From: Ornithinimicrobium sp. F0845 | Lineage (GTDB): Bacteria; Actinomycetota; Actinomycetes; Actinomycetales; Dermatophilaceae | Length of the DNA: 64,000 nucleotides | Assembly (NCBI RefSeq): GCF_023015765.1 | Contig: NZ_JALKAL010000002.1 | Location: 283,778-347,777 of the forward strand | Direction of reading: 5' to 3' | Shown: positions 35,401-43,179 of the stretch, piece after piece | Numbering within the stretch: the first letter of the stretch is position 1 | Layout of the letters: each line of letters starts with the position of its first letter | The notes under the pieces: model-generated | Told to the model about the DNA's origin: nothing | What the model saw: the letters and a program-made list of their open reading frames with translations, nothing else | The model's database searches: none | Program-made: the position numbers and the translations under genes

Positions 35401-37757
35401 TCCAGGATCTCCTGCACACCCTCGGCCTGACCCGCGGTGAGGATCGTCTGCCAGGTCGCGCCGCCGTCGTGGCTGACGTCCACGTCGGCCCGTTCACCGA
35501 ACGGCAGGTAGAAGTGGCGGAAGCTCAGGGTCGGGTTGGCCACGCCGGTCAGGTCGACGGACGGGCTCACCAGTGAGGTGTCCTGCTGACCCTCCGGCCC
35601 GTAGTTGTCGCTGTCGACGACGGCGAAGCCGCCCTCGCCGCCGGTCTGGTTGCCCCAGAGACCGAGGTCCTCGAAGACCCAGACCTGGCCGTTGCCGAGG
35701 TTGTCCTCGACGGTCCAGCCCGGTGGCGCGGTCGGCCCGTCAAAAGTCTCTGTCAGACCCACGGTGTGCTGTGTGTAGCCATTGGCGACGCAGGACAGGA
35801 CGTCGACCTCCAGGGCGAAGTCCTCGACGCTGTCCCCGCTGAGCTGGACCTCCCGGAAGCCCTGGGTGTACCCCGGGTACTGCGCATCCACGATGATCTG
35901 GGCATAGGTGTCCAACGGGAGGTCGAGGCTGTAGGTGCCGTCGACGGGGTCGGTGTAGGTGAACAGGGTCGTCCCCGCCACGCTCACCCGGGCGTACAGC
36001 GGGAAGCCGTGGCCGGACCCGTCGGTCACCGTGCCGGACAGCGTGCCCGTGGGGGCGGCGTCCAGCCCGATGTCCAGCACCACCGTGCCCTCGACGGGCA
36101 CGGTCACGGTCGTCGTCTCGGTGATCCAGCCGAACTTGCTCGCGGTCACGGTGAAGTCGCCGGCCAGCAGCCGGGCCCGGAACGCGCCGTCGGCGCCGGA
36201 GGTCAGGGTGCGGCTCTGCGGACCCGTCAGCGTCAGCCGCACCCCGGGGATCGGGTCGCCGGTCGCCGCGTCGGTGACGGTGCCCTCGAGCGTCCCGACG
36301 TCACCGACGGGCGCCGCCAGCACCAGCTCGTAGGCGTCCAGCCGGCCCTCACCGTAGACGTTGTTGTCATCGTCGGTGCCCCCGCACTGCAGGTCGGGGG
36401 CATCGGACGCGGTCTCGTCCAGCAGGTCCTTGGTGCCCGCGACGTCACCGATCATCGCCGGCGAGGCCGACCACATCAGCGCGATCGCGCCCGTCAGGTG
36501 CGGAGCGGCCATCGAGGTGCCGTCGAAGACGGCATAGTCGTTGCCCGGCACGGACGACCGGACGCCCTCGCCGGGGGCGGCGATGTTGGGCTTGGTCTCC
36601 CCGTTCTCCCCGGGGCCGCGGCTGGAGAAGGAGCTGATCTCCCGAGCCGCGTCGTAGGCACCCGTGGCGTAGGTCGTCTGCATCCGGGGCGGGGTCCGCA
36701 GGGTCTCACACGTCGGACCCTCGTTCCCAGCGGCCCAGACGCCGAACATGCCCGAGGCCTCCCAGGCCGCCAGGATGTCCGGCATGAACGGGTCGGTGCT
36801 GTCCGGCACGCCCCAGGAGTTGTTGATGATGTGCGGACGCATCGCCGGGTCCGGGTTCCCACCCGACAGGTCGGTCGGGGCCAGGAACCACTCGCCCGCG
36901 GCGAACAGGGACGCGTCGCTCCAGTCGGTGCCGGCCGCGATCCACCGCGCGCCGGGGGCGACTCCGATCTGGTTGTTCCCGCCGTCGTCGCCAGCCATCG
37001 TGCCGGCGGTGTGGGTCCCGTGCCCGTCGTAGTCGGCCGGCTCGTCCGGCGAGAACGCGGCACCGTCGAACCAGTTGTAGTCGTGGGTGAACGTGCCGTC
37101 CCCGTTGTTGCCGCGGTAGCTGTTGACCAGGGCGGGGTGGTCGAACTGGACACCGGTGTCGAGGTTGGCCACCACGATGTCCTCCCCCAGCACGCCGATC
37201 TCGGACCACACCTGATCGGCACGGATGTCCGTGACGCCCCACTCCACGGCCAGCGGTCCGACCGCGGTCAGCTCACCGGGTCGGTGGTCCGGCGGCTCGT
37301 AGTCGCGGGTTGGGTAGATGCCCTCGACCCCCGGCAGCGCGGCAGCGCTGTGCAGGGAGGCCTCGTCACCGGCGTGGACCAGGACCGCGTTGGTGATCAC
37401 GTATGACGTGTAACGCGTCCCGGCCGCGTCGAGGTCGGCACGCAGTTGCGCCTGGCTCTCCTCGGCGGTGCTGGCGAGCGCGTCGTAGACCGCCTGACCC
37501 CGCTGGTCCCAGTCGCTGATCTGCTGCATCGGGGACAGGTCCGGGCGCTCCGCGAAGCGGACCCAGTAGTCGGCCCGCCCCCGCTCCTCGAGGTCAGCCA
37601 GCACGTCCGCGCTGACCACCGTCTCGTCCGGTGGCGGTGTGGGGGCGGCCGGCAGTCCGCCGCTCGCTCCTGCCGCGCCACTACCCATGGTGGTGACCAG
37701 CAGCGCGAACCCCGCGGCTGCGGCCGACCACCCCCTGACGACCGTCGACCTGACCAT
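32457..37757 (-). CDS. secreted S8 subtilisin-like peptidase with kelch and CWB2 cell-wall-binding domains
   Basis: 1766 residues. Signal peptide (~1-35), propeptide, subtilisin domain with Asp in NLDTGVQFDHP (~200), His in DGHGTHTAGT (~246) and Ser in DGTSMAAPH (~414), all intact. Then carboxypeptidase-regulatory-like beta domains (GTVTDAATGDPIPGVRL and two more), a MAM/jelly-roll-like region, five kelch blades (~1025-1290) and three C-terminal CWB2 repeats (SGADRYQTAV, SGSDRYRTAA, VGADRYATAA) for wall attachment. ATG at 37757 is chosen because AGGAG lies 5 nt upstream; an ATG at 37805 is less likely. It follows a small winged-helix gene on the same strand and ends at a shared terminator. 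Confidence 0.92.
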   Translation of the reverse strand: MVRSTVVRGWSAAAAGFALLVTTMGSGAAGASGGLPAAPTPPPDETVVSADVLADLEERGRADYWVRFAERPDLSPMQQISDWDQRGQAVYDALASTAEESQAQLRADLDAAGTRYTSYVITNAVLVHAGDEASLHSAAALPGVEGIYPTRDYEPPDHRPGELTAVGPLAVEWGVTDIRADQVWSEIGVLGEDIVVANLDTGVQFDHPALVNSYRGNNGDGTFTHDYNWFDGAAFSPDEPADYDGHGTHTAGTMAGDDGGNNQIGVAPGARWIAAGTDWSDASLFAAGEWFLAPTDLSGGNPDPAMRPHIINNSWGVPDSTDPFMPDILAAWEASGMFGVWAAGNEGPTCETLRTPPRMQTTYATGAYDAAREISSFSSRGPGENGETKPNIAAPGEGVRSSVPGNDYAVFDGTSMAAPHLTGAIALMWSASPAMIGDVAGTKDLLDETASDAPDLQCGGTDDDNNVYGEGRLDAYELVLAAPVGDVGTLEGTVTDAATGDPIPGVRLTLTGPQSRTLTSGADGAFRARLLAGDFTVTASKFGWITETTTVTVPVEGTVVLDIGLDAAPTGTLSGTVTDGSGHGFPLYARVSVAGTTLFTYTDPVDGTYSLDLPLDTYAQIIVDAQYPGYTQGFREVQLSGDSVEDFALEVDVLSCVANGYTQHTVGLTETFDGPTAPPGWTVEDNLGNGQVWVFEDLGLWGNQTGGEGGFAVVDSDNYGPEGQQDTSLVSPSVDLTGVANPTLSFRHFYLPFGERADVDVSHDGGATWQTILTAGQAEGVQEILEVPVADDMSDVRVRFHYYDAFWALLWQVDDVFVGEYSCLPDQPGGYVVGNVYSSTTGDPVRGAIVTSVNAPQDRAISVDTPADENLDDGFYWLFSTLTGTTPFEATARRMSTETQDVDVPDSGAVRADFELGSGLLEVDPEQIGTEVVLGEEATVDLTVTNSGDAAAEVELREVRGGFEMLRADGTRLDTSRLGAGAPLRTVEVEASTSALSGAAETAAEPAERQPAGPAEEPWTDLTSLPLPVIDNRAVNLDGEWYSIGGTDGFEGFADVFRYDAESMSWGTVAALPEAAWATTAGVVGGQIVVSGGWRPDGNTSGATYAYDPAADSWSQVADNPSAVSAAGQAVADGLLYSIGGCSTGDCVPMSSAVTAYDAAADQWLELADYPVAAAFASCGALDGQVVCTGGTGESADVSATYSYDPATDSWSEVAEAPAPWWGSSYAVANGMLVVTGGIINGEVSNEALGYDPSTDSWTDLPNPNTPTYRGAAACGFVRIGGDLGGWAPTDAVEYLPGFDDCGADGADVDWLSLSETMTVLDPGESWTVQVTTDGAVPQPGTYTAGISVVGGLPGTDPVVPVTMEVLPPNAWGKIMGTVSGESCEGVPSPLPGAAVTLVPTDGGESRWYLTTDGDGQYARWIDTRVGELEITAFLAGFFPESVVRSIPRGLVTVQDFDLLDAECGGPVPVHPDVLRLSGADRYQTAVAVSSHYEPGLDTVFLATGAAFPDALTGSAVAGSLESPVLLTKPDRLPQATEAELRRLRPSRVVVLGGSSAISGDVLQEVQVATGATVERWSGSDRYRTAAVVSGHFASADVVYVATGQGFPDALAGSARAGALDAPVLLVRHGSVPSATIGELQRLAPTTIRVLGGDTAISDDVVAALGAYGTVERIVGADRYATAALISGDYPTAQHAFVANGMAWPDAVTASALAGRWEAPLLLVKQNQVPNVTWDELDRLDPETVFVMGGAGVVSEAVADQLRTLE

Positions 37758-37838
37758 GATGGCTCCTCTCCCCAACCCGAGCCAGACAGCCCGGATGAGC
37801 CGCAACCTAGGCCCGGTCGGACACCCCCCGCAACGAGT

Positions 37839-38348
37839 TCACTGGGGCAGTTGTGGGGCAGTTGCGGGCGTGCTCCACCCGGACCCTGTCGCGACCCGCA
37901 GCCCCCGGCCCCGGACCGACTCGATCTGCAGGTCGGCACCGGCCGCGAGCAGTTTGCGACGGAGCCGCTTGAGCACCGCACGGACCTGGCTGCCGTCGCC
38001 GACGAAGGAGGTCCCCCAGACCCTTTCGCTGAGAGCCAGCAGGCTCCACACCGAGCCGGGCGGCGAGAGCAGGCACTGCAACATGGCGTGCTCGAGCGGG
38101 GTGAGGCTGACCTCCGTCTCGGCCACCAGCGCACCGTCCGGCAGCAGACGCATCCCCGTCGCCGACTCGATCCCGAGCGGGCCGTTCGACGACTGCAGCA
38201 GGCCGAGGGCCTGCTCACCGGTGGCGGCCAGGTGCACTGCGACACCAGCGGGAAGGCAGCGCCTCAGACGCTCGCGTTCCCCGGGATGCGGGGAGACGAT
38301 GAGCACGACCGTCTCCGACACGGCGGGAGACCGCGGTTGGGAGTCCAC
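37839..38348 (-). CDS. winged-helix (OmpR-type output) domain regulator without a functional receiver
   Basis: 169 residues from GTG 38348. The C-terminal ~100 residues are an OmpR/PhoB winged helix (VSLTPLEHAMLQCLLSPPGSVWSLLALSERVWG, then VRAVLKRLRRKL and VRGRGLRV). The N-terminal ~60 residues start like a receiver (VVLIVSPHPGERERLRR) but are far too short and lack the phospho-acceptor Asp and Lys. It probably acts unphosphorylated. It precedes the subtilisin gene by 81 bp on the same strand and may control it. Confidence 0.75.
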   Translation of the reverse strand: MDSQPRSPAVSETVVLIVSPHPGERERLRRCLPAGVAVHLAATGEQALGLLQSSNGPLGIESATGMRLLPDGALVAETEVSLTPLEHAMLQCLLSPPGSVWSLLALSERVWGTSFVGDGSQVRAVLKRLRRKLLAAGADLQIESVRGRGLRVATGSGWSTPATAPQLPQ

Positions 38349-38386
38349 GACACGATTCTGGCGGTCGCGGACGCCTGGGTCCAGAG

Positions 38387-38773
38387 CTAGTCGAGACGAC
38401 CCATCAGGAAGGTCGACGCGATCGTGGCCACGGCACCCACGAGCACCGCTCCGGCCAGCCAGGGTGAGGCGAACTGGAACATCGCGATCCCCAGGGGCAC
38501 GAGCAGGAAGTTGAACGCGATCGCCGGCGCCTGGGCCCGTGGGTGGCGGTGCCAGAGCCCGACCGTGGCATAACCCAGCCCGACGACAAAGACCACCATC
38601 GTCAGCACCGACGTGAGCACGATCATCGGGTCGCTGCCCTCGCCGAGGATGAGCTCGACCAGGTAGAAGAGCGCGAACCCGGCGATCGCCAGCACCTCAA
38701 GACCGAGGAGTGCGGCGGCGACCCGGCCGAGCAGCAGTTCCCGGTCGGTGGGCGGTGCGGTAGGTGCCGGCAT
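38387..38773 (-). CDS. small four-helix membrane protein, unknown function
   Basis: 128 residues with four predicted membrane helices (AALLGLEVLAIAGFALFYLVELIL; IVLTSVLTMVVFVVGLGYATVGLW; AIAFNFLLVPLGIAMFQF; LAGAVLVGAVATIASTFLMG). Such proteins are widespread in Micrococcales without an assigned role. Same strand as the winged-helix gene, 38 bp before it. Confidence 0.7.
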   Translation of the reverse strand: MPAPTAPPTDRELLLGRVAAALLGLEVLAIAGFALFYLVELILGEGSDPMIVLTSVLTMVVFVVGLGYATVGLWHRHPRAQAPAIAFNFLLVPLGIAMFQFASPWLAGAVLVGAVATIASTFLMGRLD

Positions 38774-38854
38774 GGGCGCAAGGGTAATGCTGATGCACCT
38801 GCCTCGCCGCGTCGCCCGTCCGGACTGGTGAGAGGACTCGCAGGAACCCGCCCT

Positions 38855-39871
38855 TCAGCTGGTGGCCAGCAGGCGGATGACGGCGCGCTCCAGCTTGGCG
38901 CGCACGCGCGGGCGGTCCAGGTTGTCTGACCCGACACGGTCGATGGCCGCCCCGATGGTCCGCCCCTTCTCCTGGGCGGTCACCACGCGCGGGTCGACGT
39001 AGGACCCGCGCGCCACGGCCGGGGTGTTGCCCAGGTCGTCGGCGACCCGGCTCATCACCTCGCGCAGGATGCGGCGCCGCTCGGTGTCGCTGGCCGACTC
39101 CTGCGCTCCCGCGAGGTAGAGGGCGGCGCGCACGGTGGCCTGCCAGGTGCGCAGGTCCTTGACCGAGCACTCCTCCCCCGCGAGCTCCTTGAAGCGTGCG
39201 TTGATGTCCTCCGCGTGCACCTCACGCCAGTCCCCGCCCGCGGCCGGTCGGTAGCAGAACAGCCGGTCCGAGCCGGTGCGGGCCCGCCGGAGGGCCTTGA
39301 CCAGCTCTGACAGGTCCTTGTCGTGCAGGGTGACGTCTCGCTCGAGACCACCCTTGGCCACGAAGGTGAACCTGACCGCCTGCTTGCGCACCGCCACGTG
39401 GCTGCGCAGCAGGGTGGCGACGCCGTGGGTCTCGTGCTCCTCGGCATACTCCTCGCCGCCGGTGCGGAACGCGCCGCTGTCCAGCATCCGCAGCGCCCCG
39501 GCCAGCACCCGGTCGGAGGTGAGCCCGTCGGCACGCAGGTCCTTGGTGATCTGGGCCCGCACCTTGGGCAGGCGGCGGGCCATCGCCACGACACGGTCGT
39601 GCTTGGCGTCGGCCTGCTGCTGCGACCACTGGGAGTGGTAGAGGTACTGCCGCCGGCCAGCGTCGTCGGTGCCGATCGCCTGGATGTGCCCCAGCTCGTC
39701 CGGGCAGATCCAGACGTCCTGCCACGCGGGCGGGATCACCAGCTTCTCAACCCGCTCCCGGTCCGCAGCGCTGATCCTGCGTCCCGTGGGTCCGGTATAG
39801 CTGAAACCCCGGCCACGCCGGCGCCGGGTGATGCCAGGGGCATCGGGGTCGGCGCGTCGCAGCCGGGGCAC
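38855..39871 (-). CDS. DNA topoisomerase IB (eukaryotic/poxvirus type)
   Basis: 338 residues, a bacterial topoisomerase IB that relaxes supercoils through a 3'-phosphotyrosyl link. The catalytic Tyr is in RGSYVDPRV (~residue 291); the catalytic pocket residues are visible in VAVRKQAVRFTFVAKGG and EDINARFKELAG plus DLRTWQATVRAA. Start GTG at 39871, 13 bp after the SDR stop on the same strand, so the two may be co-transcribed. Such topoisomerases are sporadic in bacteria. Confidence 0.92.
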   Translation of the reverse strand: MPRLRRADPDAPGITRRRRGRGFSYTGPTGRRISAADRERVEKLVIPPAWQDVWICPDELGHIQAIGTDDAGRRQYLYHSQWSQQQADAKHDRVVAMARRLPKVRAQITKDLRADGLTSDRVLAGALRMLDSGAFRTGGEEYAEEHETHGVATLLRSHVAVRKQAVRFTFVAKGGLERDVTLHDKDLSELVKALRRARTGSDRLFCYRPAAGGDWREVHAEDINARFKELAGEECSVKDLRTWQATVRAALYLAGAQESASDTERRRILREVMSRVADDLGNTPAVARGSYVDPRVVTAQEKGRTIGAAIDRVGSDNLDRPRVRAKLERAVIRLLATS

Positions 39872-39884
39872 CGTCCTGGCCGCT

Positions 39885-40787
39885 CTAGAAGACGGGTTTT
39901 CCGCCGGTCACGCCCAGCACCGTCCCCGAGACATAGCTCGCGTCCTTGGGCGAGGCCAGGAAGACGAAGGCTGGGGCGACCTCGGAGGGCTGCCCGGCCC
40001 GACCCAGCGGGGTGTCCGCGCCGAAGCTCTCGATGCTCTCCGCGGGCTTGGTGGCCGGCTGCAGGGGCGTCCAGATCGGGCCGGGGGCCACCGCATTGAC
40101 GCGGATCCCGCGCTTCCCCACCTCGGAGGCCAGGTTGACGGTGAAGTTGTTGATCGCCGCCTTGGTCGCCGCGTAGTCCAGCAGGGTCGGTGACGGCTCG
40201 TAGGCCTGGATCGAGCTGACGTTGATGATGCTCGCCCCCTTGCCCAGGTGCGGCAGCGCCGCCCTGGTCAGCCAGAGCAGGGCATAGAGGTTGGTCTTGA
40301 AGGTGCGGTCGATGCGTTCGGAGCTCATCTCCTCCAGGCCGTCGTCCCGGGCCCCCTGGACCCCCGCGTTGTTGACCAGGATGTCCAGCCCGCCGAGCTC
40401 CCTGACCGCGGCGTCGATCACCTCCTGGCAGACCTGCTCCTGGGTGATGTCACCAGGACACAGCACGGCGGTGCGGCCGGCCTTGCGGACCCACTCGGCG
40501 GTGTCCTCGGCGTCCTCCTGCTCCTCCTCCATGTAGGACAGGACCACGTCTGCGCCCTCCCGGGCGAAGGCGATGGCGACGGCCCGGCCGATCCCGGAGT
40601 CGCCACCGGTGACCACCGCCCGGAGCCCCTCGAGCTTGCCGTTGCCCTCGTAGGTGTCCTCGCCGTGGTCGGGCACCGGGTCCATCGCTGTCGTGCTGCC
40701 CGGGAGCTCCTGCCGCTGCGCGGGGAAGCCACCCTTCTCGGCCGTGGGCATCTGCGCCGCCTGCTGGGCCACGGGTGCTTCGGTCAT
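39885..40787 (-). CDS. SDR family oxidoreductase (YghA/general-stress type)
   Basis: 300-residue NAD(P)-dependent short-chain dehydrogenase. A ~45-residue N-terminal extension (QRQELPGSTTAMDPVPDHGE) marks the YghA/Gsp39-like subgroup linked to stress. Cofactor motif VVTGGDSGIGRAVAIAFARE, NNAGVQ, and catalytic YAATK with an upstream Ser (NVSS). ATG at 40787 follows GGAGGGCAGG. Divergent from the MerR-clamp gene with 129 bp between. Confidence 0.9.
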   Translation of the reverse strand: MTEAPVAQQAAQMPTAEKGGFPAQRQELPGSTTAMDPVPDHGEDTYEGNGKLEGLRAVVTGGDSGIGRAVAIAFAREGADVVLSYMEEEQEDAEDTAEWVRKAGRTAVLCPGDITQEQVCQEVIDAAVRELGGLDILVNNAGVQGARDDGLEEMSSERIDRTFKTNLYALLWLTRAALPHLGKGASIINVSSIQAYEPSPTLLDYAATKAAINNFTVNLASEVGKRGIRVNAVAPGPIWTPLQPATKPAESIESFGADTPLGRAGQPSEVAPAFVFLASPKDASYVSGTVLGVTGGKPVF

Positions 40788-40879
40788 GATCCTGCCCTCC
40801 TCGTGCCGGGTCGGTCGGTTCGCTGTCCACGCTAGGTGCGGCGTCCTGGTCGCGCACGCCCGGAGCACCCCTGTCCCGC

Positions 40880-40919
40880 TTGACTCTCCACCAGGGTGAG
40901 GGCTCACAGTGGTCGAGTG
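40880..40919 (+). promoter_or_regulatory. MerR-type promoter with 19-bp spacer, leaderless on the merR start codon
   Basis: TTGACT (40880-40885) and CACAGT (40905-40910) are separated by 19 bp, the stretched spacing that MerR regulators correct by twisting DNA. The spacer holds an imperfect dyad, CTCTCCACC-AG-GGTGAGG. The GTG at 40917 is 6 nt after the -10, so transcription would start at the start codon. This suggests autoregulation by the gene it drives. Confidence 0.65.
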
Positions 40920-41966
40920 ACCGACGACCACCGCCTCCTGCCCATCGGCGAGCTCTCCCGCGCCAGCGGCCTGACCGTGAGCGCCCTGCGGTTCTACGAC
41001 CGTCAGGGGGTGCTGACGCCCGCCGCCGTCGATCCGGCGACCGGCTACCGCCGCTACTCCCCCGCGCACGTGCACGACGCGCGCCTGATCGCGGGGATGC
41101 GCAGGATCGGGTTGCCCCTGGCCGAGATGACCGCGGTGCAGGAGTCGCTGCCGGACACGGCCGCCGCCGAGGACCTGCTCACCGCCCACCTGCGCCGGCT
41201 CGAGGACGGTCTGTCCGACGCTCGGCGCGAGGTGGCCCGGCTGACCGGGCTGCTGGCCGGCCCGCGCCACGCGCCGGTCGAGATCCGCGTCGGGGCGGCC
41301 GCGCTGGCAAGGGCTCTCGACGGCGTCCGGTATGCCGCGTCCTCCGACCCCGACTACCCGATGCTCTGCGCGGTCCTGCTCGAGCCGCACCCCGACGGCG
41401 TTCGGCTGGTGGCCACGGACCGCTACCGCCTGGCGGTCGCCGAGGTCGAGGGCGCCCCGGGCGGTCACGACGAGGGCAGTATGTCGCTGCTCCCGACCGC
41501 GCTGGCCGACCAGGTCCGCAGGGCACTCTGGGAGACGCCACGGACGACCGGGGAAGAACGCACGGTGCACGTGACCCTGCGGATCTCCCCCGCGCGGTTC
41601 TCGGCGACCCTCCCCGGCGGCGCCGTGGTCGACGGAGACTGCCTGGACTTGGACTTCCCCGACTACCGCAGGTTGCTGCACGACCCGGGCTCCACCCGGG
41701 TGACGTCCACGCAGGTCCCGGTGGCCGACATACTGGCTGGTCTGTCCGGACGTGCGGAGCGGCACGTGCACCTGGACCGCACGGGGGTGACCGACGCGAC
41801 GGGCCTGCTGCTCGACCGTGCCTTCCTCTGGGAGGCGGCCAGCACGCTCGGGGAGGGGTATGCCGTGCTGCCGGCGGAGGGCGAGATCGCCCCGCTGGCG
41901 CTGCGCGACCTCGACGGCCAGCTCGTGTCCCTCCTCATGCCGGTCCAGCCGGACGTCGCACCGTGA
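40917..41966 (+). CDS. MerR DNA-binding domain fused to a DNA polymerase III beta-clamp-like region
   Basis: 349 residues. Residues ~6-75 are a MerR winged helix (LLPIGELSRASGLTVSALRFYDRQGVL) followed by a coiled-coil linker. Residues ~120-345 match DnaN domains 2-3: LVATDRYRLAVAEVEG, then LDLDFPDYRRLL and a C-terminal VSLLMPVQ, the same order and spacing as in sliding clamps. It is too short to be a real clamp (domain 1 absent), so the clamp part probably senses a ligand, dimerises, or binds replication/repair proteins. Start GTG 40917 (40896 is an alternative). Ends in a GTGA overlap with a Cys-rich gene. Similar fusions are annotated in actinobacteria as beta-clamp family proteins; function unreported to my knowledge. 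Confidence 0.87.
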   Translation: MTDDHRLLPIGELSRASGLTVSALRFYDRQGVLTPAAVDPATGYRRYSPAHVHDARLIAGMRRIGLPLAEMTAVQESLPDTAAAEDLLTAHLRRLEDGLSDARREVARLTGLLAGPRHAPVEIRVGAAALARALDGVRYAASSDPDYPMLCAVLLEPHPDGVRLVATDRYRLAVAEVEGAPGGHDEGSMSLLPTALADQVRRALWETPRTTGEERTVHVTLRISPARFSATLPGGAVVDGDCLDLDFPDYRRLLHDPGSTRVTSTQVPVADILAGLSGRAERHVHLDRTGVTDATGLLLDRAFLWEAASTLGEGYAVLPAEGEIAPLALRDLDGQLVSLLMPVQPDVAP

Positions 41967-42334
41967 GCGTCCTGCTGCACGTCTGCCGCACCTGCCGGCA
42001 CCGTGAGGTGTCCCACCAGGGCGGGGACCGCGGCTACTCCGCCTGCCCCTGCTGCCGCGGTGCGGGCGACATCGACCCCGAGCCGCTGCTGGTCCCCACG
42101 TGGGCGTTCCCACGCTGGGAGGCCGAGCCGCTCTACCGGCCGGGGAGCCAGTGGAACGCCGGGACCACCCACCGGCTCGAGCTCTGCGCCTGCGCCCGCT
42201 GCTTCGAGCGCTATCGCCTGGGAGACGACACCGGACTTGCCGACGCGTCTTCGAGCGCCCAAGCGTTCCTCGGGCCGACTGCAACCGGCTCGATGAACAG
42301 CGAGGCGCTCGAAGACGGGTCCGAGACCCGCTGA
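41963..42334 (+). CDS. small Cys-rich protein coupled to the MerR-clamp gene
   Basis: 123 residues from GTG 41963, overlapping the MerR-clamp stop. Cys pairs CRTC (~8-11), CPCC (~33-36) and CACARC (~75-80) look like one or two zinc ribbons; the last ~40 residues are low-complexity. No family recognised. Tight coupling suggests it works with the fusion protein. Confidence 0.6.
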   Translation: MSVLLHVCRTCRHREVSHQGGDRGYSACPCCRGAGDIDPEPLLVPTWAFPRWEAEPLYRPGSQWNAGTTHRLELCACARCFERYRLGDDTGLADASSSAQAFLGPTATGSMNSEALEDGSETR

Positions 42335-42438
42335 CCCCCCCTTTGTTGGCTGACCACCACCCTTGTGGAGCGGTTTCGTCCGCCCAAGACAGTCAAACCT
42401 GTTGGCCACTGCACCCGCTCCTGCCAGGCTGGGTCGGG

Positions 42439-43179
42439 ATGAGAGTTGTCACCTGGGGTGCTCCGCCGCACGAGGCCCGCGCCGTCCGCCGCCCCGACGG
42501 TCAGTGGTCCCTGCGGCTGCCGGAGGATCCTGCGACATGGGCCAGCCTGGTCGCCACGCTGCCCGACGGTGTCGCCCCGGCGCTGCTCTCCCTCGACGAG
42601 GGGCCTGCTGGTGCACTCCTGTCGGGACTGGGCTTCGAGGCGCACCGCACCGAGCAGTTGTGGGAGGTCCCGGTCGGTGGTCTGCGCAGCACTATCCGGA
42701 GCGCCCACCACGACCTGGTGCCGGTCACGGAGTGCGACCTGGCCAGGGTCACGGCGCTGGACAACGCCATCCGAGCCCAGATCCCCGGCACGGGGGCGTG
42801 GTGGGGCACGGTGACCGAGCTGCGGGACTCCCTGGACGACGACGAGTTCGACCCCGAGCTCTACCTCGTCGCAGTGGACGGCGGCACCGGTTCCTACGAC
42901 GGGTTGATCCGGGTGTGGAACCGCCGGCCTCTGCCGAGGCTCGGCTGCGTCGGCGTGCGACCGGAGTGGCGCCGGACCCGACTCGGACCAGCGCTGCTGG
43001 GAGCCGCGGCGACGACGCTGGCTCAGCGTGGCGTGACCCACGTGGTGACCGAGACCGACGTGACCAATCGTGACTCGCATCCGCTCGCTGCCCGCCACGG
43101 GGCGGTGCCGCGCGGCCGGACGGTGGAGTGGGTCCTCCGCGCTCATCCGGGCCAGGCGGGAGCCGACAGCCTGGACTGA
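42439..43179 (+). CDS. GNAT family N-acetyltransferase
   Basis: 246 residues. The acetyl-CoA motif A is in CVGVRPEWRRTRLGPALLGAA (degenerate R/Q-x-x-G-x-G/A with R-T-R-L-G-P). The N-terminal ~100 residues look like a second, decayed GNAT half. Substrate unknown. It converges on thrS and their 3' ends overlap by 37 bp, so the last 12 codons also encode the thrS C-terminus in antisense. Confidence 0.82.
   Translation: MRVVTWGAPPHEARAVRRPDGQWSLRLPEDPATWASLVATLPDGVAPALLSLDEGPAGALLSGLGFEAHRTEQLWEVPVGGLRSTIRSAHHDLVPVTECDLARVTALDNAIRAQIPGTGAWWGTVTELRDSLDDDEFDPELYLVAVDGGTGSYDGLIRVWNRRPLPRLGCVGVRPEWRRTRLGPALLGAAATTLAQRGVTHVVTETDVTNRDSHPLAARHGAVPRGRTVEWVLRAHPGQAGADSLD

Noticed and set aside
40896-40916. 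GTG 40896 as start of the MerR-clamp gene
   Set aside because: It falls inside the predicted promoter spacer; GTG 40917 coincides with the expected transcription start.
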